NCBI GenBank assembly: GCA_034440635.1
Contig: JAOTON010001526.1
Coordinates: 1,187,001-1,251,000 of the forward strand
Origin: Lepas anatifera
Taxonomy: Eukaryota; Arthropoda; Thecostraca; Lepadidae
Reading direction: 5' to 3'
DNA: 64,000 bases
Shown here piece by piece: positions 51,201 to 63,689 of the stretch. The first letter of the stretch is position 1. Each line of letters begins with the position of its first letter. The position numbers and the translations under genes were made by a program. The notes under the pieces were generated by a model. It was not told the DNA's origin. It saw only the letters and a program-made list of their open reading frames with translations, and searched no databases.

Positions 51201-52562
51201 CACCTCGCCCCCGATAGGCAATCCTGGATCCGCGTATGGGAAGCGACATTTCAGGGAGCGTCATTCGCCTTGAGAGGCGTGTCTTTACAATTTCAGAGGG
51301 CGCCGATGGTCGATTGGGGGTTGGGGGAGGGGATGGGGGGAGAAGGGTGGGGGGGGGGGCACCTAGCTTATTTATTCCCTGGATCCACCCATGGTCCAAA
51401 AACAGAAACATAATACTGTTATTGTAAACTCAGACTTTTACGGTACTCTAATTACTTGTGATGCATTATGGGTAGTGTTGGGTACTTTTTACCAGACCAT
51501 AAATAAACAGAAACGGCCGCGCCGATCGCCGGCGTTGCCGCGACGTGGACGCAGGGGTGACGCGTGGTGATTTGCTACAACGATGCGTGGAGGAACGGCA
51601 TGTTAGTAAAGGTAACTTGGTGTTTCATTGATATATATGCAGATAGAATGTCGACATATGTCTCTTACCTAGCTGCATGCAAAATTTCATTTCCCTCCAA
51701 TGACTCTAACCACCCTAAACCCCGGTGTGAAGCAAAAATGAACTGATAAAATTACCACTTTGAAATGCATTTTACGGCTTATAGCGCGGAAGCCGTAAGA
51801 GATAAGTGGGGGTATCAGTGAGAAAAATGACGGCAACGAAGTTTTCTATCCAGCCGTGTTAAGTTCAATACCGTAGCTATCATGGTCTGGAAACCAGGGG
51901 GCTGAGAATAAAAATTTTAAAAACTTATATTTTATTTTTGCCTATAAAATAAAAAGTTTCAGCCTGAAGGTTTTTATCTCTAAATATATAATAAAGGAGG
52001 CTATTCTCTCTTATTATCTGAAATGGGAACTAATTTTTATCAATTAGATCGGAAGATATAAGGGTTTGAATCATATTTTGGGAAATGCAGACCTTCACGG
52101 AATGGGCCAAAAAGGACCCTTAAATTTCCGTTTTTGTTTTGTTTCTGTGTTTGTGCAGTACTGCACAAACCGGCCTTTAAGTTGACATTTGACTCAGAAC
52201 CTGAACTGCTGTAGCTTCAGATATTTCGAGCCTGTAGTTTAGACCATGAGTTTTATGCCAAATTTAGGGTGCAAAGATTAAAAGCTAATTTGGAGCCCTA
52301 AATTTAGAGCTTTTTCTTTCCAACTTTTTGTGTGAACTACAAATTTCCCTGATGTAAAAGGGTGCAAGTTTGAAGAGTCTAGATGAATTAGCAAAAAATA
52401 GAAAAATAAAAGTTAAAAATCACATAATGCAAAATTCTGGGCAAAATTTTGAAAATTTTGAAAATTGACAACCGTGGTGCTTATTCATTTGGAAGTGCCT
52501 TCTATCCACAAAAATTTTAGGTCTCTGATACCAGCGCTCAGAACAGACAACAACAACAACAA
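48292..52562. repeat. Higher-order satellite, copy 1 (4.27 kb)
   Basis: Three parts in order. The first is a head block (48,292-48,715) starting CCTCGGCCTGCGGCCTCGG. The second is a 50-bp minisatellite of about 44 units (48,716-50,935) with CTGATGTCCTGGATCCGCCT ATGCTCGAGCTCCTTAGCCC. The third is a 1.6-kb tail block (50,940-52,560) with a TTCAGGG-type region, a CpG-rich patch (GGCCGCGCCGATCGCCGGCG), a hairpin (TTACGGCTT-n9-AAGCCGTAA at 51,772), a 20-bp palindrome at 52,150 and a terminal (CAA)n. The left edge, near 48,290, follows an 18-bp tandem repeat (AAAAATTGAAGTCGATAC). No protein is coded. Confidence 0.92.
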
Positions 52563-55500
52563 CCTCGGCCTGCGGCCTCGGCTGGTGCCGCTCTGGCGCA
52601 GGAGAAGCCGGTGACAATGTACGTTAGCCAAACAGTTCGATTGACAGGCGAGTGTTTTCAGCAGTTTGATACTTATAACAACGCAATGTTGGAGTTTTAG
52701 GTTTTGGGTTCTCATTATGGCTCCATTCAATCCCCTGTCTAGGCCCATGTTTTCCTAAATTAGCATGTCTCTGCATACTGCACCACGCTTGCCCTCTGTT
52801 CATATCATCAAAGAAATAAACACACGCATAATGATTGTTTTGTTAAGCAAAGACTGGGCATGACGAGAAGAAAGGAGATACAATATAAAATATGATGGGT
52901 TTTCCGACGGTATTTCACCTATGCCTGCAGATTTTCACCCAATTCAGCCTATTTGTTACCGAGTTATGCCCCAGCTCGAGACCTCAGCCCCACCACCGAA
53001 CTGATGTCCTGGATCCGCCTATGCTCGAGCTCCTTACCCCACCCCCTTACATATGTCCTGGATCTGCCTATGCTGGAACTCCGTAGCCCCACCTCTATAC
53101 TGCCCTGGATCCGCCTATGCTTGAACTCCTTAGCCCCTACCCCTACTGATGTCCTGGATCCGCCTATGTTCGAGCTCCCGAGCCCCACCCACGTACTGAT
53201 GTCCTGAATCCGCTTATGCTCGAGCTCCTTAGCCCCACCCCCGTACTGATGTCTTTGATCCGCCTATACTCGAGCCTCTTACCCCAGCCCCGTACTGATG
53301 TACTGGATCCGCCTCTGCTCGAGCTCCTTAGCCCAACACCCATACTGATGTCCTGGATCCGCCTATGCTCGAGCTCCTTAGCCCCACCTCCCGTACAGAT
53401 GTCCTGGATCCGCCTATGCTGGATCTCCTTAGCCCAATCCCCGTACCGATATGCTGGATCCGTCTATGCTCAAACTCCTTAGCCTCTACCCCCGTACTGA
53501 TATCCTGGCTCCGCTTATGCTCGAGCTCCTTATCCCCACCCCCGTACTGATGTCCTGGATCCGCCTATGCTCGAACTCTTTAGCCCTTACCCCTGTGCTG
53601 ATGTCCTGGATCCGCTAATGCTTGAGCTCCTTAGCCCCACCTCTGTACTGATGTCCTTTATCCGCCTATACTCGAACCCCTTAGCCCCACCCCCGTACTG
53701 ATGCCCTGGATCCGCCTCTGCTCGAGCTCCTTAGCCCCACACCCATACTGATGTCCTGGATCCGCCTATGCTCCAGCTTTTTAGCCCCATCCCCGTACAG
53801 ATGTCCTGGATCCGCCTATGCTCGAGCTCCTTAGCCCCACCCCCGAACTGATGTCCTGGATCTGCCTATGCTCGAACTCCGTAGCCCCACCTCCGTACTG
53901 CCCTGGATTCGCCTATACTCGAACTCTTTAGCCCCTACCACCCTACTATTGTCCTTGATCCGCCTATGCTGGAACGCCCGAGCCCCACCACCGTACTGAT
54001 GTCCTAGATCCGCCTATGCTCGAGCTCCCGAGCCCCACCCCCGTACTGATCAGCTGAATCCGCTTATGCTCGAGCTTCTTAGCCCCACCCCCGTACTGAT
54101 GTCCTGGATCCGCCTATGCTCGAACTCTTTAGCCCCTACCCACGTGCTGATGTCCTGGATCCGCTTATGCTCGAGCTCCTTAGCCTCACCCCCGTACTGA
54201 TGTCCTTGATCCGCCTATACTCAAGCCCTTTAGCCCCACCGCCGTACTGATGTCCTAGATCCGCCTCTGCTCGAGCTCCTTAGCCCCACACCCATACTGA
54301 TGTCCTGGATCAGCCTATGCTCGAGCTCCTTATCTCCACCCCCGTACAGATGTCCTAGATCCGCCTATGCTCGATCTCCTTAGCCCCATCCCCGTACTAA
54401 TATCCTGGATCCGCCTATGCTCGAACTCCGTAGCCCTACCCCCTACTGATGTCCTGGATCCGCCTATGCTGGAACTCCCGAGTCTCACCCCGTACTGATG
54501 TCCTGAATCCGCTAATGCTCAGCTGCTTAGCCCCATCCCCGTACTAACGTCCTGGATCCGCCTATGCTCTAACTCCCTAGCCCGACCCTCGTACCGATGT
54601 CCTGGATCCGCCTATGCTCTAACTCCCTAGCCCGACCCTCGTACCGATGTCCTGGATCCGCCTATGCTCTAACTCCCTAGCCCCACCCTCGTACTGATGT
54701 CCTGGGTCTGCCTATGCTCGAAATCTTTAGCCCCTACCCCCATGCTGATGTCCTGGATCCGCTTATGCTCGAGCTCCTTACCCCCCACACCCGTAACGAC
54801 CCCACCTCCGTGCCCCCCCGAAACGACATAGGCGGATCCAAGGGGGAAAGGGGACAGGTGCCCCCCATAGAATCTTAGCGCCCCCTGAAATTGTCCCGGA
54901 AACTCCTGGAAAGTTCGATGGCACCCCCTGAAATGTCGTTTTCCCCGAGATGCAGGTATCGGGGTGTACTGATAGGTTTTAGCGCCTACTTGATAGGTTT
55001 TCCGGCCAAAAGTGGCGTCCCTGGTGTAGATAGCGCCCACCAGGAAATTTCCCCTTCCACCTCGCCCCCGATAGGCAATCCTGGATCCGCGTATGGGAAG
55101 CGACATTTCAGGGAGCGTCATCGACCTTGAGAGGCGTGTCTTTACAATTTCAGAGGGCGCCGATGGTCGATTGGGGGTTGGGGGAGGGGGATGGGGGAGA
55201 AGGGTGAGGGGGCACCTAGCCTACTTATTCCCTGGATCCACCCATGGTCCAAAAACAGAAACATAATACTCTTATTGTAAACTCGGACTTTTACGGTACT
55301 CTAATTACTTGTGATGCATTATGGGTAGTATTGGGTACTTTTTTACCAGACCATAAATAAACAGAAACGGCCGCGCCGGTCGCCGGCGCTGCCGCGGCGT
55401 GGACGCAGGCGTGACGCGTGGTGATTTGCTACAACGTTGCGTGGAGAAACGGCATGTTTGTAAAGGTAACTTGGTGTTTCATTGATATCTATGCAGATGG

Positions 55501-56423
55501 AATGTCGACATATGTCTCTTACCTAGCTGCATGCAAAATTTCATTTCCCTCCAATGACTCTAACCACCCTAAACCCCGGTGTGAAGCAAAAATGAACTGA
55601 TAAAATTACCACTTTGAAATGTCCTTTACGGCTTATAGCGCGGAAGCCGTAAGAGATAAGTGGGGGGTATGAGTGAGAAAAATGACGGCAACGAAGTTTT
55701 CTATCCAGCCGTGTTAAGTTCAATACCGTAGCTATCATAGTCTGGAAACCAGGGGGCTGAGAATAAAAATTTTAAAAACTTATATTTTATTTTTGCCTAT
55801 AAAATAAAAAGTTTCAGTCTGAAAGTTTTTATCTCTAAATATATAATAAAGGAGGCTATTCTCTTTTATTATCTGAAATGGGAACTAATTTTTATCAATT
55901 AGATCGGAAGATATAAGGGTTTGAATGATATTTTGGGAAATGCAGACCTTCACGGAATGGGCCAAAAAGGACCCTTAAATTTCCGTTTTTGTTTTGTTTC
56001 TGTGTTTGTGCAGTACTGCACAAACCGGCCTTTAAGTTGATATTTGACTCAGAACCTGAACTGCTGTAGCTTCAGATATTTCGAGCCTGTAGTTTAGACC
56101 ACGAGTTTTATGCCAAATTTAGGGTGCAAAGTTTAAAAGCTAATTTGGAGCACTAAATTTAAAGCTTTTTCTTTCCAACTTTTTGTGTGAACTACAAATT
56201 TCCCTCATGTAAAAGGGTGCAAGTTTGAAGAGTCTAGATGAATTAGCAAAAAATAGAAAAATAAAAGTTAAAAATCACATAATGCAAAATTCTGGGCAAA
56301 ATTTTGAAAATTTTGAAAATTGACAACCGTGGTGCTTATTCATTTGGAAGTGCCTTCTATCCACAAAAGTTTTAGGTCTCTGATACCAGCGCTCAGAACA
56401 GACAACAACAACAACAACAACAA
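52563..56423. repeat. Higher-order satellite, copy 2 (3.86 kb)
   Basis: The same three parts in the same order: head block 52,563-52,985, minisatellite 52,988-54,795 (about 36 units) and tail block 54,800-56,423. The tail block is almost identical to that of copy 1, while the minisatellite differs in unit number, so unit gain and loss goes on inside an otherwise conserved frame. The 20-bp palindrome is at 56,005-56,024. Confidence 0.92.
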
Positions 56424-59400
56424 CCTCGGCCTGCGGCCTCGGCAGGTGCCGCTCTGGCGCAGGAGAAGCCGGTGACAATGTACGTTAGCCAAACAGTTCG
56501 ATTGACAGGCGAGTTTTTTCAGCAGTTTGATACTTATAACAACGCAATGTTGGAGTTTTAGGTTTTGTGTTCTCATTATGGCTCCATTCAATCCCCTGTC
56601 TAGGCCCATGTTTTTCTAAATTAGCATGTATCTGCATACTGCACCACGCTTGCCCTCTGTTCATGTCATCACATAAATAAACACACGTATAATGTTTGTT
56701 TTGTTAAGCAAAGACTAAGCATGACCAGAAGAAAGGCGATGCAATATAAAATATGACGGGTTTTCCGACAGTATTTTACCTATACCTGCAGATTTTCACC
56801 CAATTCAGCCTATTTTTTTTACCGAGTTATGCCCCAGCTCGAGACCTCAGCCTCACCACCGAACTGATGTCCTGGATCCGCCTATGCTCGAGCTTCTTAC
56901 CCCAACCCCTTACATATGTCCTGGATCTGCCTATGCTCGAACTCCGTAGCCCCACCTCTATACTGCCCTGGACCCGCCTATGCTTGAACTCTTTAGCCCC
57001 TACCCCTAATGATGTCCTGGATCCGCCTATGCTCGAGCTCCCGAGCCCCACTCCCGTACTAAAGTCCTGGATCTGCTTATGTTTTAACTCTTTAGCCCCT
57101 ACCTGTTTTAACTCTTTAGCCTCTTGATGTCCTGGATCCGCTTATGCTCGAGCTCCTTAGCCCCACCCCCGTACTGATGTCTTTGATCCGCCTATACTCC
57201 GGATCCGCCCCGTACTGATGTCCTGGATCCGCCTCTGCTCGAGCTCCTTAGCCCGACACCCATACTGATGTCCTGGATCCGCCTATGTTCGAGCTCCTTA
57301 GCCCCATCTCCGTACAGATGTCCTGGATCCGCCTATGCTGGATCTCCTAGCCCCATCCCCGTACTGATATGCTGGATCCGCCTATGCTCAAACCCCTTAG
57401 CCTCTAACCCCGTACTGATATCCTGGATCCGCTTATGCTTGAGCTCCTTAGCCCCACCTCTGTACTGATGTCCTTTATCCGCCTATACTCGAACCCCTTA
57501 GCCCCACCCCCGTACTGATGCCCTGGATCCGCCTCTGCTCGAGCTCCTTAGCCCCACACCCATACTGATGTCCTGGATCCGCCTATACTCCAGCTCTATA
57601 GCCCCACCCCCGTACAGATGTCCTGGATCCACCTATGCTCGATCTCCTTAGCCCCACCCCCCGTACTGATGTCCGGGATCCGCCTTTACTCAGGCTCCGG
57701 AGCCACACCCCTGCACTGATGTCCTGGATCCGCCTATGCTCGAGCTCCTTAGCCCCACCCCCGAACTGATGTCCTGGATCTGCCTATGCTCGAACTCCGT
57801 AGCCCCACCTCCGTACTGCCCTGGATTCGCCTATACTCAAACTCTTTATTCCCTACCACCCTACTAATGTCCTGGATCCGCCTATGCTGGAACGCCCGAG
57901 CCCCACCACCGTACTGATGTCCTGGATCCGCCTATGCTCGAGCTCCTTAGCCCCACCCCCGTACTGAGGCCTGGATCCGCCTTTGCTGGAGCTCCTTAGC
58001 CCCTACCCCCCCTACTGATGTCCTGGATCCGCCTATGCTCGAGCTCCTCACCCCACCTTCTTCCTGATGTCTTGGATCCGCCTATGCTCGAACTCCGTAG
58101 CCCCTACCCCCCCCACTGATGTCCTGGATCCGCCTATGCTCGAGCTCCTTACCCCACCCCCTTACTGATGTCCTGGATCCGCCTGTGCTCGTACTTCGTA
58201 GCCCCACCTCTTTACTGCCCTGGATCCGCCTATGCTCGAACTACTTAGCCCCCACCCCCTACTGATGTCCTGGATCCGACTATGCTCGAGCTCCCGAGCC
58301 CCACCCCCGTACTGATCAGCTGAATCCGCTTATGCTCGAGCTTCTTAGCCCCACCGCCGTACTGATGTCCTAGATCCGCCTCTGCTCGAGCTCCTTAGCC
58401 CCATCCCCGTACTAATATCCTGGATCCGCCTATGCTCGAGCTCCGTAGCCCCTACCCCCTACTGATGTCCTGGATCCGCCTATGCTGGAACTCCCGAGTC
58501 TCACCCCGTACTGATGTCCTGATTCCGCTAATGCTCAGCTGCTTAGCCCAATCCCCGTACTAATGTCCTGGATCCGCCTATGCTCTAACTCCCTAGCCCG
58601 ACCCTCGTACCGATGTCCTGGATCCGCCTATGCTCTAACTCCCTAGCCCGTCCCTCGTACCGATGTCCTGGATCCGCCTATGCTCTAACTCCCTAGCCCC
58701 ACCCTCGTACTGATGTCCTGGGTCCGCCTATGCTCGAACTCTTTAGCCCTTACCTCCATGCTGATGTCCTGGATCCGCTTATGCTCTATCTCCTTACCCC
58801 CACACCAGTAACGCCCCACCTCCGTGCCCCCCCGCCCCCGAAACGACATAGGCGGATCCAAGGGGAAAGGGGACAGGTGCCCCCCATAGAATCTTAGCGC
58901 CCCCTGAAATTGTCCCGGAAACCCCTGGAAAGTTCGATGGCACCCCCTGAGATGTCGTTTTCCCCGAGATGCAGGTATCGGGGTCTACTGATAGGTTTTA
59001 GCGCCTACTTGATAGGTTTTTCCGGCCAAAAGTGGCGTCCCTGGTGTAGATAGCGCCCACCAGGAAGTTTCCCCTTCCACCTCGCCCCCGATAGGCAATC
59101 CTGGATCCGCGTATGGGAAGCGACATTTCAGGGAGCGTCATCGACCTTGAGAGGCGTGTCTTTACAATTTCAGAGGGCGCCGATGGTCGATTGGGGGTTG
59201 GGGAGGGGATGGGGGAGAAGGGTGGGGGGGGGCACCTAGCCTACTTATTCCCTGGATCCACCCATGGTCCAAAAACAGAAACATAATATTCTTATTGTAA
59301 ACTCAGACTTTTACGGTACTCTAATTACTTGTGATGCATTATGGGTAGTGTTGGGTACTTTTTACCAGACCATAAATAAACAGAAACGGCCGCGCCGATC

Positions 59401-60419
59401 GCCGGCGTTGCCGCGACGTGGACGCAGGGGTGACGCGTGGTGATTTGCTACAACGATGCGTGGAGAAACGGCATGTTAGTATAGGTAACTTGGTGTTTCA
59501 TTGATATATATGCAGATGGAATGTCGACATATGTCTCTTACCTAGCTGCATGCAAAATTTCATTTCCCTCCAATGACTCTAACCACCCTAAACCCCGTTG
59601 TGAAGCAAAAATGAACTGATAAAATTACCACTGTGAAATGCATTTTACGGCTTATAGCGCGGAAGCCGTAAGAGATAAGTGGGGGTTATAAGTGAAAAAA
59701 TGACGGCAACGAAGTTTTCTATCCAGCCGTGTTAAGTTCAATACCGTAGCTATCATGGTCTGGAAACCAGGGGGCTGAGAATAAAAATTTTAAAAACTTA
59801 TATTTTATTTTTGCCTATAAAATAAAAAGTTTCAGTCTGAAAGTTTTTATCTCTAAATATATAATAAAGGAGGCTATTCTCTTTTATTATATGAAATGGG
59901 AACTAATTTTTATCAATTAGATCGGAAGATATAAGCGTTTGAATGTTATTTTCGGAAATGCAGACCTTCACGGAATGGGCCAAAAAGGACCCTTAAATTT
60001 CCGTTTTTGTTTTGTTTCTGTGTTTGTGCAGTACTGCACAAACCGGCCTTTAAGTTGATATTTGACTCAGAACCTGAACTGCTGTAGCTTCAGATATTTC
60101 GAGCCTGTAGTTTAGACCATGAGTTTTATGCCAAATTTAGGGTGCAAAGTTTAAAAGCTAATTTAGAGCCCTAAATTTAAAGCTTTTTCTTTCCAACTTT
60201 TTGTGTGAATTACAAGTTACCCTGATGTAAAAGGGTGCAAGTTTGAAGAGTCTAGATGAATTAGCAAAAAATAAAAAAATAAAAGTTAAAAATCACATAA
60301 TGCAAAATTCTGGGCAAAATTTTGAAAATTTTGAAAATTGACAACCGTGGTGCCTATTCATTTGGAAGTGCCTTCTATCCACAAAAGTTTTAGGTCTCTG
60401 ATACCAGCGCTCAGAACAG

Positions 60420-60452
<33 letters not shown>
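56424..60452. repeat. Higher-order satellite, copy 3, ending in an expanded (CAA)n
   Basis: Head block 56,424-56,845, minisatellite 56,850-58,810 (about 39 units) and tail block 58,815-60,418, then (CAA) about ten times. The palindrome is at 60,023-60,042. In place of a fourth head block, a different minisatellite begins. The shared order of 50-bp unit variants in copies 1 and 3 (for example the GTTTTAACTCTTTAGCC insertion near 49,005 and 57,085) suggests these two are closer to each other than to copy 2. Confidence 0.9.
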
Positions 60453-60830
60453 GACAACCACGACGAGACCGGAAAAACTGTCAGAATAGAAGCCGTTTCT
60501 TACTTCGTTCGTCACCGGCTTCTGACAGACAACAACGACGACGAGACCGGAAAAACTGTCAGAATAGAAGCCGTTTCTTACTTCGTTCGTCACCGGCTTC
60601 TGACAGACAACAACGACGACGAGACCGGAAAAACTGTCAGAATAGAAGCCGTTTCTTACTTCGTTCGTCACCGGCTTCTGACAACGACGACGAGACCGGA
60701 AAAACTGTCAGAATAGAAGCCGTTTCTTACTTCGTTCGTCACCGGCTTCTGACACGACGAGACCGGAAAAACTGTCAGAATAGAAGCCGTTTCTTACTTC
60801 GTTCGTCACCGGCTTCTGACAAGGCTTTTG
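60453..60830. repeat. Five-copy minisatellite (67-78 bp units), each able to form a hairpin
   Basis: GAGACCGGAAAAACTGTCAG starts at 60,465, 60,543, 60,621, 60,692 and 60,759. The units differ only in the length of the CAACAACGACGA linker. In every unit TGTCAGAATAGAAGCCG faces CGGCTTCTGACA across a spacer, giving an imperfect stem of about 12 bp. A 167-codon open frame over the array is a by-product of the repeat. Confidence 0.93.
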
Positions 60831-60855
60831 GTCGCCTTTAAGAAGTATCCTCTTT

Positions 60856-61022
60856 CTTTCTGAGGGTGGCCGCCTCGCAGCCGACCCGGGTTCAAGGCCC
60901 GGCAGCTTCCCTGAACCAGGAGCAAGCTGGCTCCCGAGAAACCCTTCCAACAGGGAAAGAGTTTGCGACGCCATATGACCCTGGCAGTTGGTGCATCGAT
61001 AAGCCCCAAAGATTATTATTAA
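60856..61022 (+). repeat. tRNA-derived SINE
   Basis: Head with GGTGGCCGCCTCGCAGCC and the B box CCCGGGTTCAAGGCCCGGCA. The body has CTGGCTCCCGAGAAACCCTT, then GCGACGCCATATGACCCTGG, CATCGATAAGCCCC and AAAGATTATTATTAATC. It is the same family as the copies at 9.2 and 11.2 kb. Confidence 0.75.
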
Positions 61023-61345
61023 TCTAGTGGTGGCTGCACCGAGCCAGGCAAATATACTGTCTCACTTTTGAGATCTACAATCTGAGGTTGATCGCCCCGC
61101 CCCCCCCGCTCCCCGTGCGTGCAGATCTTGATTTGCTTTGCAACCCTGAAACCAGACGGGCATCCCGCTATGTGGTAAATCTGACGAACGTACACGCGTG
61201 TGACACCATTAATAGAGGTCGGGGAGGCTGAGAGCCGAGTGCAGTTCGCGTTATTAATTGTTTAAGAACAACAAAAACAGAGACTTGTATTGGACAAAGC
61301 ATAGAGCAAATATTCGGCAAATGATACCGATGAAGTTTTAACCAG

Positions 61346-61465
61346 GGATGCGGAGCCGGAGCCGGAGCCGGTCGGAGCCGACCATTTTGCCCGGAGCCGG
61401 AGCCGCCGAAACACTTTTGATCAAGCCGGAGCCGGAGCCGTCAGAAAGGGTCCGGCTCTGGCTCC
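61346..61465. repeat. (GGAGCC)n hexamer cluster
   Basis: GGAGCCGGAGCCGGAGCCGG and several shorter runs, with inverted GGCTCTGGCTCC at the end (61,453). Hexamer runs of this kind are common near ends of transposons, but no element limits can be drawn. The rest of 61,023-62,549 shows no gene. Confidence 0.7.
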
Positions 61466-62549
61466 CAAAGAGCTCTAAAATTACCAAAAATCAAACGTGA
61501 AATGGTCACATTTTACCTCGTGAGATGTCGCATGGAAACACCTTTATTCACATGAAATATTACATTTTCGCAATATGTTATGTATATCGAGATTAATGAA
61601 ATATTGCAACTAGGGTGTTCCGTAGACGGTCTCACTCTCGGGTAGGTAATGCGCCCCGACCATTTAGCATGGCCAGAAATTGGCAACAAATGAAAGCATT
61701 GACGAACACTGGTGAATCCATTAAGGGGGAGCAAAAAAGGCATTTGCCTCCCAAACTGCCCAATTTTTGGCGATTTTCTTAAAAAAAAACATATGTTTTT
61801 CACGATTTACCCCATACCGTCGGCCTGCATCCGCCCCTGTTGACAGACGCAGGGGGATGCCATTCCGGTCATGCCCCCCACCCAAAGTCCTGGAAGGGGG
61901 CAGACTATCTTTGGCCCCCAAAGGCCGAAGAAATTGTTTGAAAAATGTGTTTACACTAGGTCTGTCGAGCAATAAAATCTTTGCTCCTACCTCCCCATAG
62001 TGAACAAACCAGCTGCTGGGCCCTGGGCAGTAGGGTGGTTGGTTCCGATTTTTCTCGAAAAGGAATTATGCCATCAGCCTATCTGATGTATTATTTGATG
62101 TTGAACACCGTTAACTTAGGGTCGTTCAAACAAACGTTTTTTCTTTTCAGACTCGAACCCACTTTTTGCCATTATATATTCAATTCTGATTTCAATGAGC
62201 TACATTCCAAGCGTCTACGACAGCGGGAAAGATCACCTCAAAACGGTTAAAGATTTCATGTTTTGGGCGCCATTGGCCGCCCGGCGTTGCAGCCTCCCCT
62301 TGTTAAATTGGGATATAAGGGGTGCATAACCTCCCAGTAAAGACAGCGTGGCATGTGCGTGCGTATAAGAGCGGTAGATGGGATTTAACATGCAGGCATT
62401 TACTTGTCAGATGTATTAAATTAAATGATTCAGCACCCTTGTACTCTAAATCCCGACAGAACATGAATGCCTTCCGGTGGCGAACCTTTCTCTAGTAACT
62501 ATCGCTGGGGAACGTCGTGGGCAGGTGCTTCTCCATATTCTTCTGCGAA

Positions 62550-62858
62550 CTATTTAAGAGCTCTGGTACTGATAAAAGAAGATACTGTTTCATATTTTTA
62601 TCCTTTAGGTGGCTCACGAAATCTTCCACTAGCTTCACACCACGTTCTGTGGGACCGTTCACGACAGTAAGTTCTGGAATACCTTGAAACAGGGGAAGCT
62701 ATACCAGCTTCTCAACGGAGCCATTTCTGGTCAGAATATTTCAGATTCAGGCAATCGAATACCAGCCAGCTGTCAGGAGTAACAAGCTGGCTGAGGCTTA
62801 GTACCGACCATTTACAGAGCTCTTCATAGCCTCTATGGGAAACTTAAGCCTGCCCTAG
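62550..62858 (+). repeat. Left arm of a long inverted duplication, with a disabled exon-like core
   Basis: It matches the reverse complement of 63,690-64,000 over about 300 bp with scattered differences. Inside, TATCCTTTAG|GTGGCTCACG leads to CGTTCACGACA|GTAAGT, an exon-like block. Read in the frame VAH.IFH it hits a stop (CAC TAG) here, whereas the right arm has CAC CAG. The arm may extend further left than the window's right edge allows to be compared. Confidence 0.85.
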
Positions 62859-63162
62859 TCAAATGTGAATCGTTTGCTGTTTTGGCCAATTGTTGTGCGA
62901 CTGGCTCCTTACCTCCACGATAGTGGTTCTCACCAGCGCGACAGAATATAACTTCTGTGCACAGATACCACAGCTGATGACAAATTGACTTCAGCACATT
63001 CAGGGTGATTTCTATATTAACTTAATGAAAGCACTGCATTGCATTTTATGGATAGCTTTGAGGCTCATAGAAGGCTCTAAAGCTGACTATCCGCGACGGA
63101 GGAACCCAAATGCATAGTTTAGAACCACTTATAAGGAAAGCCGCTAACTATTCCGGAGTCTG

Positions 63163-63352
63163 AGTGGCTCAGTCGGTTAGCGCTTGCGCTCGGCTTGGCC
63201 AATGACATTCATTATGTGCTGGGTGTCGTGGGTTCGAGCCCACCCAGAGGCAGAATCTGGCGCCCTGCTCTAGCCCGAGCTAATTCTTTCCCTCTCTCCT
63301 CTGATGCCGTATGACCTGAGCAGTTGATGCGTTGTTAAACTCCAAAAATTGT
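63163..63352 (+). repeat. tRNA-derived SINE between the inverted arms
   Basis: A box GTGGCTCAGTCGGTTAGCGC and B box GTGGGTTCGAGCCCACCC, followed by AGAGGCAGAATCTGGCGCCC. The 3' part holds GATGCCGTATGACCTGAGCA, GTTGATGCGTTGTTAAACTC and CAAAAATTGTAAT. It is a sister of the copy at 25.9 kb, and its tail matches the tail of the 60.9-kb family. Confidence 0.82.
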
Positions 63353-63689
63353 AATATTCTGTTTTTAACTATCTTCTGGAATGATGAACGGAATCTGACA
63401 CAGTAGTAGCACGCACTTCATGCTATAAATGTCCTATATTCCATAATATGGCTCGCTGGTGAGCTCCGGGTCTTCTAAACAGACAGTTGTGGAGACAAGC
63501 CACACGTAAACCAGCTTGCGCAATTCGAGATAATACTCCGATATTGTGTAGAGGCGCTGAAGTCAATGTGCAAACGCAACTGTTATTTGTGACCAGAAAG
63601 TTATAATCTGCTTCGCAAATAAGAATCACAATGCTAAAGGTAAAAAGGCAGTGATACAGTACCTGGCCTAAACAGCAAAACCATCCACC

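Noticed and set aside
48172..57127. Recurring frames of 65-124 codons in the satellite (MGLDRGLNGAIMRTQNLKL and others)
   Set aside because: They recur only because the 4-kb unit recurs, and are changed by indels between copies. There are no splice signals or known motifs.
60338..60841. 167-codon frame with repeated RRDRKNCQNRSRFLLRSSPASD
   Set aside because: It covers a five-copy minisatellite. Unit lengths that are not multiples of 3 shift the frame in the fourth copy, so no protein is being kept.
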